Below are positions 10,490 through 18,632 of a DNA stretch of 60,298 nt, one piece after another. Each line of letters begins with the position of its first letter. Within the stretch, counting starts at the first letter, position 1. The notes beneath the pieces were generated by a model. It was not told the origin of the DNA. It did not search any database and worked only from the letters and a program-made list of their open reading frames with translations. The translations under genes and the position numbers were made by a program. Origin of the DNA: Elusimicrobia bacterium GWD2_63_28 (GTDB lineage Bacteria > Elusimicrobiota > Elusimicrobia > Elusimicrobiales > UBA9959). The DNA lies in the NCBI GenBank assembly GCA_001799895.1, contig MGUI01000031.1, positions 1 to 60,298 on the forward strand, in the 5' to 3' direction.

Positions 10490-10686
10490 CCGGCATGGCC
10501 CGGCTTGCCGTGAGCGATTTTAGTGCGCAGGGCCAAGGTCCGTAGCGGACCGCCTATCATTAGGGCGGCGGCCGAGATTGTTTGAGCGACGCACTGTGTG
10601 CGGAGCGAGTTCGAGGCCGGCGGAGGACCGCAGGCCCTCTTCCGCCGCGCACGCTTATGAGCGAGCGGCAAGCCGGGCCATGCCGG
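10490..10686. repeat. 197-bp structured element closed by a perfect 21-bp inverted repeat
   Basis: Bases 10490-10510 and 10666-10686 are perfect reverse complements. Inside are further stems: GGTCCG/CGGACC (10537-10542 with 10546-10551), CGCAC/GTGCG (10590-10594 with 10598-10602), GGCGGA/TCCGCC (10619-10624 with 10641-10646), and an alternative CCGCC/GGCGG (10550-10554 with 10564-10568). No plausible protein is encoded. The element lies between the purH-like stop and glnS and fills nearly the whole gap. It could be a mini-element, a structured RNA, or a boundary hairpin. The GAGCGA-stem-GAGCG arrangement at 10584-10609 resembles one at 43478-43503. Confidence 0.6.
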
Positions 10687-10699
10687 GAGGATGTGGGAA

Positions 10700-12199
10700 T
10701 CAGTGTCTGAAGTGGCGGATGCCGGAGAAGAGCATGGCTACGTTGCGGGAGTCGCAGAGGGCGACGCAGTCCTCGTCGTCCTGCCAGCCGCCCGGCTGTA
10801 TCACGGCCGTAATCCCGGCGGCCAGGGCCGCCTGCAGCGTCTTCAGCGGCAGGGCCGCGTCGGCGGCCATCACCAGCGGGCCCGCGCCCGGCAGGATGGA
10901 GCGCTTGTCGCGCATTTTCCAGGCCGCGCTCCTGACCGCGTCGTAAGTGGAGCTCTCCGCCGCGCTGATGGCGGCGACGGCGCGGCCCTCGGCCAGCGCC
11001 ACGGCGTAGGTCTTGGCGTACTTCACGGTCTTCCAGGCCAGCGCCAGCGAAAGCATTTCAGCCTCGGAAGGCTTGCGCCTGGTCACGCAGGCGGGCTCGG
11101 AAGAAAAGAGCCGGTTGTCCTTGGCCTCTATAAGCACCCCGCCGGAAACCGAGCGCAGATTCACCTCGTAAGGCGACAGCACCGGCGCCGGCAGCGCCAC
11201 GGCGCGCAGGCCCTCCTTGGACTTGAGTATCTTCAGCGCCTCCGGGCTGTAGCCCGGGGCGATGACGCTCTCTATGAAAGTTTCAGCCAGCGCGGAGGCC
11301 GTATCAGCCTCCACCTGCCGGTTGAACGCCGCCGTGCCCCCCACGGCGCCGGCGGGGTCGCTCCGCAGAGCGCCGCGCAGGCTCTCGGCCTGCGTGCCGG
11401 CCGCGCAGACTCCGGCCGGCCTGTCGTGCTTGGCTATCATGCAGACCGGCTCCTCGAATTCCAGGGCCAGCTCGAAAGCCGTGTCCAGGTCCAGGTAATG
11501 GTTGAAATTCAGCCCCGGCCCCGAAAGTATCCGGGCGGCGTTGAGGCCGCGCGGGCGGGCCCCGCTCAGCGCGTAGAAAGCCGCCCGCTGGTGCCGGTTC
11601 TCGCCGTAGTCCAGGTCGGCCACCTTGCGCAGGCTTAGCACCACCTCGTCGCCCAGCAGGCTGCCGGTCTCGGAGAGATACTGGGCCACGGTGGCGTCGT
11701 AGGCGGCCAGGCACTGCCAGGCTTTAGCGGCCAGCTGCCGCTTGATCTCCGGCTCCAGCCCGCCGGCCTCTTTCAGCGCGCGCAGCACGGGCCCGTAGTC
11801 CACGGGGCTGGCGACGGTGATGACGCTGGTAAAATCGCGCGCGGCGGCGCGCAGCACGGCGGAATTGGACTGGTCCAGGTAATTGGAAAGTTCCTCTATG
11901 GCGAACTCCTCCTGGCCCACGATGCTGGCTATGGGGTAGAGGTTGGCCGCCACCACGTAGAAGCGCGGCAGCTCCACGCCATTTTCGCTGACCGCCGGGA
12001 AGCGCCCCGACAGCGCCTTCAGCACGGCGGACGGCACCGGCGGCGAATAGCGCACCTCCTCGGCGTCCACCCCCGCTTCTTTCAGCAGTTTATAGGTGGA
12101 ACCGGAGGCGTAGATCCCGAAGCCGAGCTCCTCCAGACCGCGCGCGAACTCTTCCACGCCGGTTTTATCGTAAACGCTGATATAGGCCGTCTTGTCCAT
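10700..12199 (-). CDS. PurH-like protein (AICAR transformylase/IMP cyclohydrolase homologue) with eroded active sites
   Basis: The 499-residue protein aligns end to end with bifunctional PurH, which makes the last two steps of IMP synthesis. Recognisable blocks are ISVYDKTGVEEFA at the N-terminus, DYGENRHQRAAFY, the DPAGAVGGTAAFNR block, VIAPGYSPEALKIL, and GIRHFRH at the C-terminus. Key signatures are missing. The cyclohydrolase VKTLHPxxHGG motif is absent (the region reads SGRFPAVSENGVELPRF), DIGGP is replaced by DQSNS, and AAAKN by AAARD. In the transformylase domain KHxNPCG reads KHDRPAG, KSN reads KTY, GAGQMSRV reads SAAESSTY, and SDAFFPF reads ADAALPL. The catalytic K-H pair is kept. 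Reading frame, length and flanks are intact, so it does not look like a random pseudogene. It may be a divergent enzyme or a repurposed paralogue. It starts 7 bases after the thioredoxin/TPR gene. Confidence 0.7.
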   Translation of the reverse strand: MDKTAYISVYDKTGVEEFARGLEELGFGIYASGSTYKLLKEAGVDAEEVRYSPPVPSAVLKALSGRFPAVSENGVELPRFYVVAANLYPIASIVGQEEFAIEELSNYLDQSNSAVLRAAARDFTSVITVASPVDYGPVLRALKEAGGLEPEIKRQLAAKAWQCLAAYDATVAQYLSETGSLLGDEVVLSLRKVADLDYGENRHQRAAFYALSGARPRGLNAARILSGPGLNFNHYLDLDTAFELALEFEEPVCMIAKHDRPAGVCAAGTQAESLRGALRSDPAGAVGGTAAFNRQVEADTASALAETFIESVIAPGYSPEALKILKSKEGLRAVALPAPVLSPYEVNLRSVSGGVLIEAKDNRLFSSEPACVTRRKPSEAEMLSLALAWKTVKYAKTYAVALAEGRAVAAISAAESSTYDAVRSAAWKMRDKRSILPGAGPLVMAADAALPLKTLQAALAAGITAVIQPGGWQDDEDCVALCDSRNVAMLFSGIRHFRH

Positions 12200-12206
12200 G
12201 GCGGGC

Positions 12207-13835
12207 TCAGTTGGAGGCTTCCACCTTCGCCAGGTAATCCTTCAGGCCCCTGTAGGCGCCGTGGGTGCCGAGCGTCCGGTCCTTGGGCAGATCGGCCTCG
12301 GCCAGCGCCTCCCGCAAAGTCTTGACGGCGGCGGCCTTGTCCTTGCGCGCCAATTCTATTTCGGCCTTGAGGCGCAGGATCTGCAGGCGGATGTCGCCGT
12401 AGGAAAGGCCGGCGGCCAGCACGGCCTCGTTCAGGGCTTCCTGGTGTTTCCCAAGCTTCAGGAGAACGGAAGCGTAGCTGCGGTGGAAGGCGTATTCCGA
12501 CGGAAATTTCTCCACGAGCCCGGCGTAGATAGCGGCCATCTCCTCGTACTTTTCCACCTGGCCCAGGTAGCGGCACTGCATCATGCGCAGGCCTTTGGCC
12601 CGCTCCGGGCTGCCGGCTCCTTCAGCGAGCGCCCCGTAAGCCGCCGCTGTTTTAAGAAAATACTCTTTGGCCCGCTCGCCCAAGCCGGCTTTATGCAGGG
12701 CGTAGGCCAGCGTCAGGGGAATGGACGGCCCGGCAACGCCCTCGGCGGCGGCCTCCTTTGAAGCTGCAAGGCGCGCAGCCAGCCCGTCGAGATCGTCCAG
12801 ATAGGGCTTGGCCGCGTCAGGGTCCAGTTTGTGCAGTTCGGCTACCCAGTCCGGCACCGAGCCCATGGCGTCCTGCCCGTCGCGCCCGTCGAAACGCTCG
12901 ATAAGGCCCTTGTAAAGGGAGGCCAGGTCTTTCTCCCCCGCCGCCGCCCGCTTTTTGAATTCCGCGTAGGCGGCCAGATAGGCGGCGTACCTGGAAGGGA
13001 TCCCTTTCAGCAGCGCGGCGGCCTCTGCCCACTTCTCCTCCGAGAGATAAGCTTCCGCCACCCGCAGCCGGCCGGCCTCGTCGAGAGAGGAGGCGGAAGC
13101 CTTGGCGGCGGCCAGCGGAGAAGACTTCCAGGACTGCTGTTTCTTAACCCAGGTCACGAAAGGCAGCAGGTCCTGCGAGCCGGCCTGGCGGCCTATCTCC
13201 CGCAGTTGGGTATCGGCCACCAGGTAGGTGGGATAGCTGCGCACCTTGAAATGCGCCAGCCATTCCCGCGCCAGCGGCAGGTCTATATCCAGGCCGACGC
13301 GCACCATACCTGAGCTGGCCTCCAGAAACTCCGGCTTCTCCAGAACAGTGTCCTCCATCAGGCGGCAGGGCGGGCACCACTTGCCGAAAAAATCGATGAA
13401 CAGCAGCTTCTTCTCTTTTTTCGCCTGCGCCAGCGCCGCCGCCGGCGCGTTGAGCAGGAAGCCCTCCAGGCCGGGGCCCGACGCAGCCTCCGCGGGCAGA
13501 GCTCGTTTGGCGGCCGGGCGCCCCTGCACCTTTACCGTGAATTCCTCGGTAACGCAGGTTTTGCCGCTCTTGTCGCAGATATTCAGCAGCACCAGCTGCT
13601 CCCCTCCGGAGGAGAACTGGCATTTAAGGGCGAGCGGCTTTACGTCAAGGGCCGGGCCGGAACCGCAATCCTGCGGCGCGTTAAGGTTGAAATGCCAATC
13701 CCCGGCAGGCTTGAAGCTTACCACCTCGTTGAGCTTGGCCGTTTTAGGCGGAACTCCGGCGAGGTAAGACTGTTCAGCCGCAATGGCGGTTGAGGAGGCG
13801 GCGAGCAGCAGGGCCAGCGTCAGGCAGCGTGTCAT
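12207..13835 (-). CDS. Exported thioredoxin-fold protein with C-terminal TPR-like helices
   Basis: The 542-residue protein has an N-terminal signal peptide (cleavage expected after AIAA, about residue 20). Next is a beta-rich segment with three cysteines (residues 25-105) that resembles the N-terminal domain of DsbD-like proteins. A thioredoxin domain at about 125-235 carries the active-site motif WCPPC (153-157) and the cis-proline-type SYPTYLV. The remaining 300 residues are Ala/Leu/Lys-rich helical repeats of TPR type (SYASVLLKLGKHQEALNEAV). It should act in the periplasm, either on disulfides or as a scaffold. AGGGG lies 6 bases before the ATG. The gene sits between ligA (gap 40 bases) and the purH-like gene (gap 7 bases). 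Confidence 0.8.
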   Translation of the reverse strand: MTRCLTLALLLAASSTAIAAEQSYLAGVPPKTAKLNEVVSFKPAGDWHFNLNAPQDCGSGPALDVKPLALKCQFSSGGEQLVLLNICDKSGKTCVTEEFTVKVQGRPAAKRALPAEAASGPGLEGFLLNAPAAALAQAKKEKKLLFIDFFGKWCPPCRLMEDTVLEKPEFLEASSGMVRVGLDIDLPLAREWLAHFKVRSYPTYLVADTQLREIGRQAGSQDLLPFVTWVKKQQSWKSSPLAAAKASASSLDEAGRLRVAEAYLSEEKWAEAAALLKGIPSRYAAYLAAYAEFKKRAAAGEKDLASLYKGLIERFDGRDGQDAMGSVPDWVAELHKLDPDAAKPYLDDLDGLAARLAASKEAAAEGVAGPSIPLTLAYALHKAGLGERAKEYFLKTAAAYGALAEGAGSPERAKGLRMMQCRYLGQVEKYEEMAAIYAGLVEKFPSEYAFHRSYASVLLKLGKHQEALNEAVLAAGLSYGDIRLQILRLKAEIELARKDKAAAVKTLREALAEADLPKDRTLGTHGAYRGLKDYLAKVEASN

Positions 13836-13875
13836 GGTTTTCCCCTTGCCGGCGCCCGGAGAGGGCGGCCGGGCG

Positions 13876-15876
13876 TCAGCTTACGAGTTTAAGAAATTCT
13901 TCTTCGGTAAGTATGGTTACGCCGAGCTTTTTCGCTTTTTCATACTTGGAACCCGGGTCCGAGCCGGCCACCACGTAGGAGGTCTTGGCCGAAACGCCGG
14001 AGGATTCCTTACCCCCCAGCGAGCGGACTTTCTCCTGCGCTTCGCCGCGGGTCAGGGCTTTGAGCTCGCCGGTAAAGACGAAGGTCTTGCCTTCCAGCGC
14101 GCCGCCCGCCTTGCGCTCAGGCTCGTCCTGGCGCAGCCCCAGGGCGCCCAGTTCCTTCACCATGGCGCGGGTGGCCTCTGACTTGAAAAATTCAGCCACG
14201 GCCTCGGCTATCACCGGGCCGATGTCGCCGATTCGCGCCAGCTCTTCCGGGCCGGCGGCCATGAAGGCCTCCATGGTCCTGAAATGCTGCGCCAGCGTGC
14301 GGGCGTTCTTCTCGCCGATGTGGCGGATGCCCAGCGCGTAGATCAGGCGGGAGAGCGGCTGCTCCTTGCTCTTGCGGATCTGCGCCAGCAGGTTGTCCGC
14401 TTTTTTATCCTTGAAAAGTTCCAGGCCGAGCAGGTCTTCTTTTTTCAGGCGGTAGATGTCCGGAAAGCCCTTCACGAGCCCTTTGTCCGCCAGCTGCTCG
14501 ACGGAAGAGACGCCGAAGCCTTCTATGTTCATGGCGTCGCGGGAGGCGAAGTGCAGCAGCGCGCGCTTGAACTGCACCGGGCAGGAAGGGTTGACGCAGC
14601 GCAGGGCCACCTCCTCCTCGTCCCTGAAGAGCTCACCGCCGCAGGAGGGGCAGGCCTTCGGGGGCTCTATTTCTGTTTCCGCGCCGCTGCGCGCCCCCCC
14701 CGCCACCTTGACCACCTTGGGGATGACCTCGCCGGCGCGCTCTATGACCACCTTGTCCCCTACCTTCAGGCCGAGGCGGGCTATCTCGTCGAAATTGTGC
14801 AGCGTGGCGCTGGAGATGGTGACGCCGCCGCATTTCACGGGCTCCAGCTCCGCCACCGGCGTGATGGCGCCCGTGCGCCCGACGGAAAAGGAGACCGCCT
14901 TCACGGTGGTGGTGGCCTGCTGGGCCGGGTACTTGAAGGCTATGGCCCAGCGCGGGCTCTTGGAGGTGAAGCCGAGGACGCTGCGCTGGCGGAAGGAGTC
15001 CACCTTGATCACCAGGCCGTCTATCTCGTAGGGCAGGGAGAACCGCTTTTCGGCGTATTCGGCGTAAAGGGCCAGCACTTCTTCGGCCGTGCGGCAGGGC
15101 CGGTTGCCCAGCGTGGAGATATTGTAGCCGAGCCCGCGGCAGATGTTGAGGTACTCCCAGTGGGAGACGGGCTCCGCCAGGCCTTCCAGGTAGCCGTAGG
15201 AATGGACGATGAACCGCAGGCGGCGGGCTGCGGTGACCCCGGGGTCCTTCTGGCGCAGCGAGCCGGCCGCGGCGTTGCGCGGGTTTACGAAAGGTTCCTC
15301 GCCGGCGGCCAGGGCGCCCTCGCGCAGCAGCTCGAAATCCTTCTTGTCCATGTAGACCTCGCCGCGGGCCTCGAAGACGGCCGGCGGCCTGGAGAGGTCC
15401 AGCCTGAGCGGAACCGAGCGGATGGTGCGCACGTTCAAGGTCACATCCTCGCCCGTCTCGCCGTCGCCGCGGGTGGAGGCCCGGGCCAGCTTGCCCTTCT
15501 CGTACTCTATCGAGCAGGAGAGGCCGTCGATCTTGGCCTCCACGATCATCTCGAAGGGTTCGTCCTTCAGGCCCTTCCTGACGCGGGCGTGCCACTCCAG
15601 GAACTCCTCCGGAGAGTAGCAGTTGTCGAGCGAGAGCATGGGGATGCGGTGCGGCACGGGCGCGAAGGTATTGGAGCGCTCCCCGCCCACGCGGCGGGTG
15701 GGCGAGTCTTCCGAGGCCAGCTCCGGGTGGGCGGCCTCCAGCGCCTTGAGGCGGTTCATCAGCGCGTCAAACTCGCCGTCGGATATCTCCGGGGCGTCAT
15801 TGCCGTAATAAAGGCGCTCGTGCCGCCTGATCTCGGCCCTGAGCGCCTCTAGCTCCTCTTTAGGGGAGGGGGTCAT
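13876..15876 (-). CDS. ligA: NAD-dependent DNA ligase LigA
   Basis: The 666-residue protein has the full LigA order. An Ia domain (RLYYGNDAPEISDGEFDAL) is followed by the adenylation domain with catalytic K115 in EAKIDG. After the OB fold comes a Cys4 zinc finger (CPSCGG, then CVNPSC), the helix-hairpin-helix repeats and a C-terminal BRCT domain (residues about 590-666). It seals nicks in replication and repair. The ATG at 15876 is chosen because it overlaps the nusB stop as ATGA, which suggests translational coupling. Longer in-frame extensions would run through nusB and do not resemble LigA. Confidence 0.96.
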   Translation of the reverse strand: MTPSPKEELEALRAEIRRHERLYYGNDAPEISDGEFDALMNRLKALEAAHPELASEDSPTRRVGGERSNTFAPVPHRIPMLSLDNCYSPEEFLEWHARVRKGLKDEPFEMIVEAKIDGLSCSIEYEKGKLARASTRGDGETGEDVTLNVRTIRSVPLRLDLSRPPAVFEARGEVYMDKKDFELLREGALAAGEEPFVNPRNAAAGSLRQKDPGVTAARRLRFIVHSYGYLEGLAEPVSHWEYLNICRGLGYNISTLGNRPCRTAEEVLALYAEYAEKRFSLPYEIDGLVIKVDSFRQRSVLGFTSKSPRWAIAFKYPAQQATTTVKAVSFSVGRTGAITPVAELEPVKCGGVTISSATLHNFDEIARLGLKVGDKVVIERAGEVIPKVVKVAGGARSGAETEIEPPKACPSCGGELFRDEEEVALRCVNPSCPVQFKRALLHFASRDAMNIEGFGVSSVEQLADKGLVKGFPDIYRLKKEDLLGLELFKDKKADNLLAQIRKSKEQPLSRLIYALGIRHIGEKNARTLAQHFRTMEAFMAAGPEELARIGDIGPVIAEAVAEFFKSEATRAMVKELGALGLRQDEPERKAGGALEGKTFVFTGELKALTRGEAQEKVRSLGGKESSGVSAKTSYVVAGSDPGSKYEKAKKLGVTILTEEEFLKLVS

Positions 15877-16289
15877 TTTACAAGGTTGTTTTGCCTGGCT
15901 ATGCTGTCGAGCACGCCGTTGACGAACTTGCCCGATTTTTCGGTGGAGTATTTCTTGGCCAGCTCTATGGCTTCGTCTATGATGACGGCCACCGGGGCGG
16001 AGGAAAGGATCATCATCTCGCAGACCGCCATGCGCAGGATGGAGCGGTCGATTGCCGGCATACGCTCCATCTCCCAGTTGCGGCTGGTCTTGCGGATTAT
16101 CTCGTCTATCTTCTGGCGGTTGTCCACCGTGGAGAGGTAGAGGGACTTGTAGAAATCGAAAACTTTTTCCTCCAGGGAGAACTCCTCCATCTGGAAGCTG
16201 GCCAGCACGGAGGCCGTCTCCAGCCCGGCGATGTCGGAACTGTAGAGGGACTGCAGGCAATTTTCCCGGGCTAACCTTCTCTTGCTCAT
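15873..16289 (-). CDS. nusB: Transcription antitermination factor NusB
   Basis: The 138-residue all-helical protein starts SKRRLARENCLQSLY and contains VAVIIDEAIELAKKYSTEKSGKFVNGVLD, the NusB signature. NusB binds boxA RNA with S10 during antitermination of rRNA transcription. The ATG at 16289 is preferred over in-frame codons further upstream because it gives the conserved family start, and the upstream 37 residues are unlike NusB. It overlaps ligA by 4 bases. Confidence 0.94.
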   Translation of the reverse strand: MSKRRLARENCLQSLYSSDIAGLETASVLASFQMEEFSLEEKVFDFYKSLYLSTVDNRQKIDEIIRKTSRNWEMERMPAIDRSILRMAVCEMMILSSAPVAVIIDEAIELAKKYSTEKSGKFVNGVLDSIARQNNLVK

Positions 16290-16309
16290 AAAGCTTAAAG
16301 ACCTCGCCA

Positions 16310-16323
16310 ATATAATACTATAT
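16310..16323. promoter_or_regulatory. AT-rich 14-mer in the nusB/slipin divergent region, identical to one in the pilB promoter
   Basis: ATATAATACTATAT occurs at 16310-16323, between nusB (minus) and the slipin gene (plus), and again at 2021-2034 in the pilB promoter. It holds TATAAT on the plus strand and TATAGT on the minus strand, so it could supply a -10 box in both directions. No good -35 hexamer was found here. It may simply be a -10 region. Confidence 0.4.
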
Positions 16324-16424
16324 TTTACGACGGATAAGGCCGCCGCCCGGCGCCGTTGCCTCGGGGCCTTATCTTTTGTAGACTTTCCCAAGCAGGACAA
16401 AAACGGGTTAATCGGAGGTTCTCA

Positions 16425-17168
16425 ATGGCTTTAGCGCCCTTAATAATAATCGTCATAGTAATACTGTTCGCCAGCATCAAGGTGCTCAACGAATACGAGC
16501 GCGGCGTCACGCTGACGCTGGGCCGCTTCACCGGAGTGAAAGGCCCCGGGCTGATCATCCTGATCCCCGGCGTGCAGCAGATGTTCCGCATCAGCACCCG
16601 CGTCGTCGTCATGGACGTGCCGCCGCAGGACATCATCACGCGCGACAACATCTCCGTGAAGGTAAACGCCGTGGTCTACTTCCGCGTCGTGAACCCGCAG
16701 TCCGCCATTCTCAACGTCGAGAACTTCATGTACGCGACCTCCCAGCTCGCCCAGACCACGCTGCGCAGCGTGCTCGGCCAGCAGGAGCTCGACGACCTGC
16801 TCGCCCAGCGCGACAAGATCAACAAGAACCTGCAGGAGATCCTCGACCAGCACACCGAGCCCTGGGGCATCAAGGTATCCAGCGTCGAGGTGAAGAACGT
16901 GGACCTGCCGCAGGAGATGCAGCGCGCCATCGCCCGCCAGGCCGAGGCCGAGCGCGAGCGCCGCGCCAAGATCATCCACGCGGAAGGCGAATTCCAGGCC
17001 TCGCAGAAGCTGGCCGACGCCGCCGCCATCATCGGCAGCCAGCCGGCGGCCATACAGCTGCGCTACCTGCAGACGCTCACCGAGATCGCCACGGAGAGGA
17101 ATTCGACCACCATCTTCCCGATACCGATAGACATGATCAACCTGTTCATGAAGAAGACGCAGAACTAG
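16425..17168 (+). CDS. Slipin/stomatin-like SPFH membrane protein
   Basis: The 248-residue protein has an N-terminal membrane helix (residues 3-20). An SPFH/band-7 domain follows, with [30 protein letters not shown] and [19 protein letters not shown], and then a helical Ala/Glu-rich tail ([15 protein letters not shown]). This is the stomatin/slipin family of oligomeric inner-membrane proteins that organise membrane domains. GGAGG lies 6 bases before the ATG at 16425. Upstream in-frame codons were rejected on this basis. No NfeD partner gene is adjacent, although slipins are often paired with one. A terminator follows directly. Confidence 0.92.
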   Translation: MALAPLIIIVIVILFASIKVLNEYERGVTLTLGRFTGVKGPGLIILIPGVQQMFRISTRVVVMDVPPQDIITRDNISVKVNAVVYFRVVNPQSAILNVENFMYATSQLAQTTLRSVLGQQELDDLLAQRDKINKNLQEILDQHTEPWGIKVSSVEVKNVDLPQEMQRAIARQAEAERERRAKIIHAEGEFQASQKLADAAAIIGSQPAAIQLRYLQTLTEIATERNSTTIFPIPIDMINLFMKKTQN

Positions 17169-17187
17169 TACCGGGCAATTCCGGCTG

Positions 17188-17216
17188 AAAGGGCGGCCCG
17201 GCCGCCCTTTCTTTTT
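17188..17216 (+). terminator. Rho-independent terminator after the slipin gene
   Basis: AAAGGGCGGC and GCCGCCCTTT form a GC-rich stem (17188-17210), followed by CTTTTTC on the plus strand. It separates the slipin gene from hemW. Confidence 0.85.
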
Positions 17217-17230
17217 CGGCGGTCATACTT

Positions 17231-18322
17231 ATGCGCGGCCTGTATATACATATACCTTTCTGCAGGGCCCGGTGCGGCTACTGCGATTTCCCCTCCTCCG
17301 CGGGGCGCGAAGGCCTTATCGACGGTTATCTGAAAGCCCTGGACGCCGAGGCCGCGCTGTACCAGGGGCTGCGAGGGACTTTTAAAACGCTCTATGTGGG
17401 CGGCGGCACGCCCAGCCTGCTCTCCCCGGCGCAGCTCGGGGCGCTTTTCACGACGCTAGAGAAGCTTACCGGCCCCGCGGCGGGCCTGGCCGAGAGCACC
17501 TTCGAGGCCAACCCGGAAAGCCTCGACGCAGAGAAGGCCGCCCTGCTGAAGGAGGCCGGCATCAGCCGGATCAGCCTGGGCCTGCAGGCCGCGCAGGACC
17601 GGCTGCTAAAGCGGCTGGGCCGGATAGCCATGCCGGGGGATTTCCTCAGGGCCTTCAAGAACCTGCGGGCGGCCGGGTTCGGCAATATCAGCGCCGACCT
17701 GATGTGCGGCCTGCCGGAACAGTCGCAGAAAGATTTCGATGAGTCGCTGGACTGGCTGCTGGGGCTGGAGCCGGAGCATGTCTCCCTTTACGCGCTGGAA
17801 GTACACGAGGGCACCCCCTTCCACGCCGCCGGCGTGAAAGAGGAGCCGGAGGCCGCCGCCGGCATGTACGAGGCCGCGGCCGCCAGGCTGGCGGCGGCGG
17901 GGCTGCGGCGCTATGAGATCTCCAACTTCGCCAGGCCCGGCAGGGAAGCCCGGCACAATTTGAACTACTGGGAGCAGGGCGAGTACCTGGGCCTGGGCTC
18001 CGGGGCGGCCTCCTACCTGGACGGCGAGCGCAGGGCCAACACCGCCTCCATGGAAGACTATACAGAGGCGGCGCTGTCCGGCCGGCCTGTGCCGGAGCAA
18101 TACCGCGAAAAACTGGAAGGGCGCGCGAAGAGGGCCGAAAAAATAATGCTGGGGCTGCGCAAAACCGCCGGAATTGAACTGCCGGAGGATATATTTATAG
18201 AATTTGGACAGGAGATAGGCCGCCTGCTGGCGGCCGGCCTGGTTGAGAGAACGGGCGGCCGGCTGCGCATCAGGGAAGACCGGCTCTACGTTTCCAACGC
18301 CGTTTTTCGAGAATTCGTCTGA
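17231..18322 (+). CDS. hemW: Radical SAM protein HemW (coproporphyrinogen III oxidase-like, haem chaperone family)
   Basis: The 363-residue protein starts MRGLYIHIPFCRARCGYCDF, giving the radical-SAM cluster C11-x3-C15-x2-C18. Conserved blocks YVGGGTPSLL, SLGLQ, DLMCGLPEQ and YEISNFA are present. The lack of an extra cysteine after the CxxxCxxC motif and the length point to HemW (haem binding/transfer) rather than true HemN. That assignment rests on family knowledge, and no haem-synthesis gene is nearby. It heads a short plus-strand operon with two unknown membrane proteins, starting 17 bases ahead of the next gene. Confidence 0.88.
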   Translation: MRGLYIHIPFCRARCGYCDFPSSAGREGLIDGYLKALDAEAALYQGLRGTFKTLYVGGGTPSLLSPAQLGALFTTLEKLTGPAAGLAESTFEANPESLDAEKAALLKEAGISRISLGLQAAQDRLLKRLGRIAMPGDFLRAFKNLRAAGFGNISADLMCGLPEQSQKDFDESLDWLLGLEPEHVSLYALEVHEGTPFHAAGVKEEPEAAAGMYEAAAARLAAAGLRRYEISNFARPGREARHNLNYWEQGEYLGLGSGAASYLDGERRANTASMEDYTEAALSGRPVPEQYREKLEGRAKRAEKIMLGLRKTAGIELPEDIFIEFGQEIGRLLAAGLVERTGGRLRIREDRLYVSNAVFREFV

Positions 18323-18338
18323 CCCCCGAGGAGATAAA

Positions 18339-18632
18339 GTGAGCGACCGCAGGTTCTGGATACGCAAGGACAGGGAAAATTACTTCCTGGGCGGGGTGAT
18401 CATAGCCTGCTGCATAGGCGGCTTCGTCTCCTCCTACTGGCATTTCACCGACCGCATAACCGTGCGCCAGAACATCACGATCAACACCAACCTCACCCCC
18501 GAGGGAGAGCGCCGCAAGCTCCGCGAGGTGCAGTACACCCCCTCCAAGCTGCGGATAGGCAACACCCAGTACTACCGCCTCGAACAGGGGCCCTCGATGG
18601 CCGTGCCGGAGATGGACGATGACGGTGAATAA
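18339..18632 (+). CDS. Small single-pass membrane protein, unknown function
   Basis: The 97-residue product was not recognised. It starts with GTG at 18339, preceded by GAGGAG with a 5-base spacer, 17 bases after the hemW stop. Residues 1-14 are charged (SDRRFWIRKDRENY). One hydrophobic helix follows (about 15-35, GGVIIACCIGGFV). The remaining 60 residues are polar and probably extracytoplasmic, with an acidic end (PEMDDDGE). Its last 14 bases overlap the start of the next gene, so the two are probably translated together. Confidence 0.7.
   Translation: MSDRRFWIRKDRENYFLGGVIIACCIGGFVSSYWHFTDRITVRQNITINTNLTPEGERRKLREVQYTPSKLRIGNTQYYRLEQGPSMAVPEMDDDGE

Noticed and set aside
10490..10686. Integron attC site or tRNA-like fold
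   Set aside because: No integrase, cassette array, R/L-box sequences, CCA end or cloverleaf was seen. The arms are longer than in attC sites.
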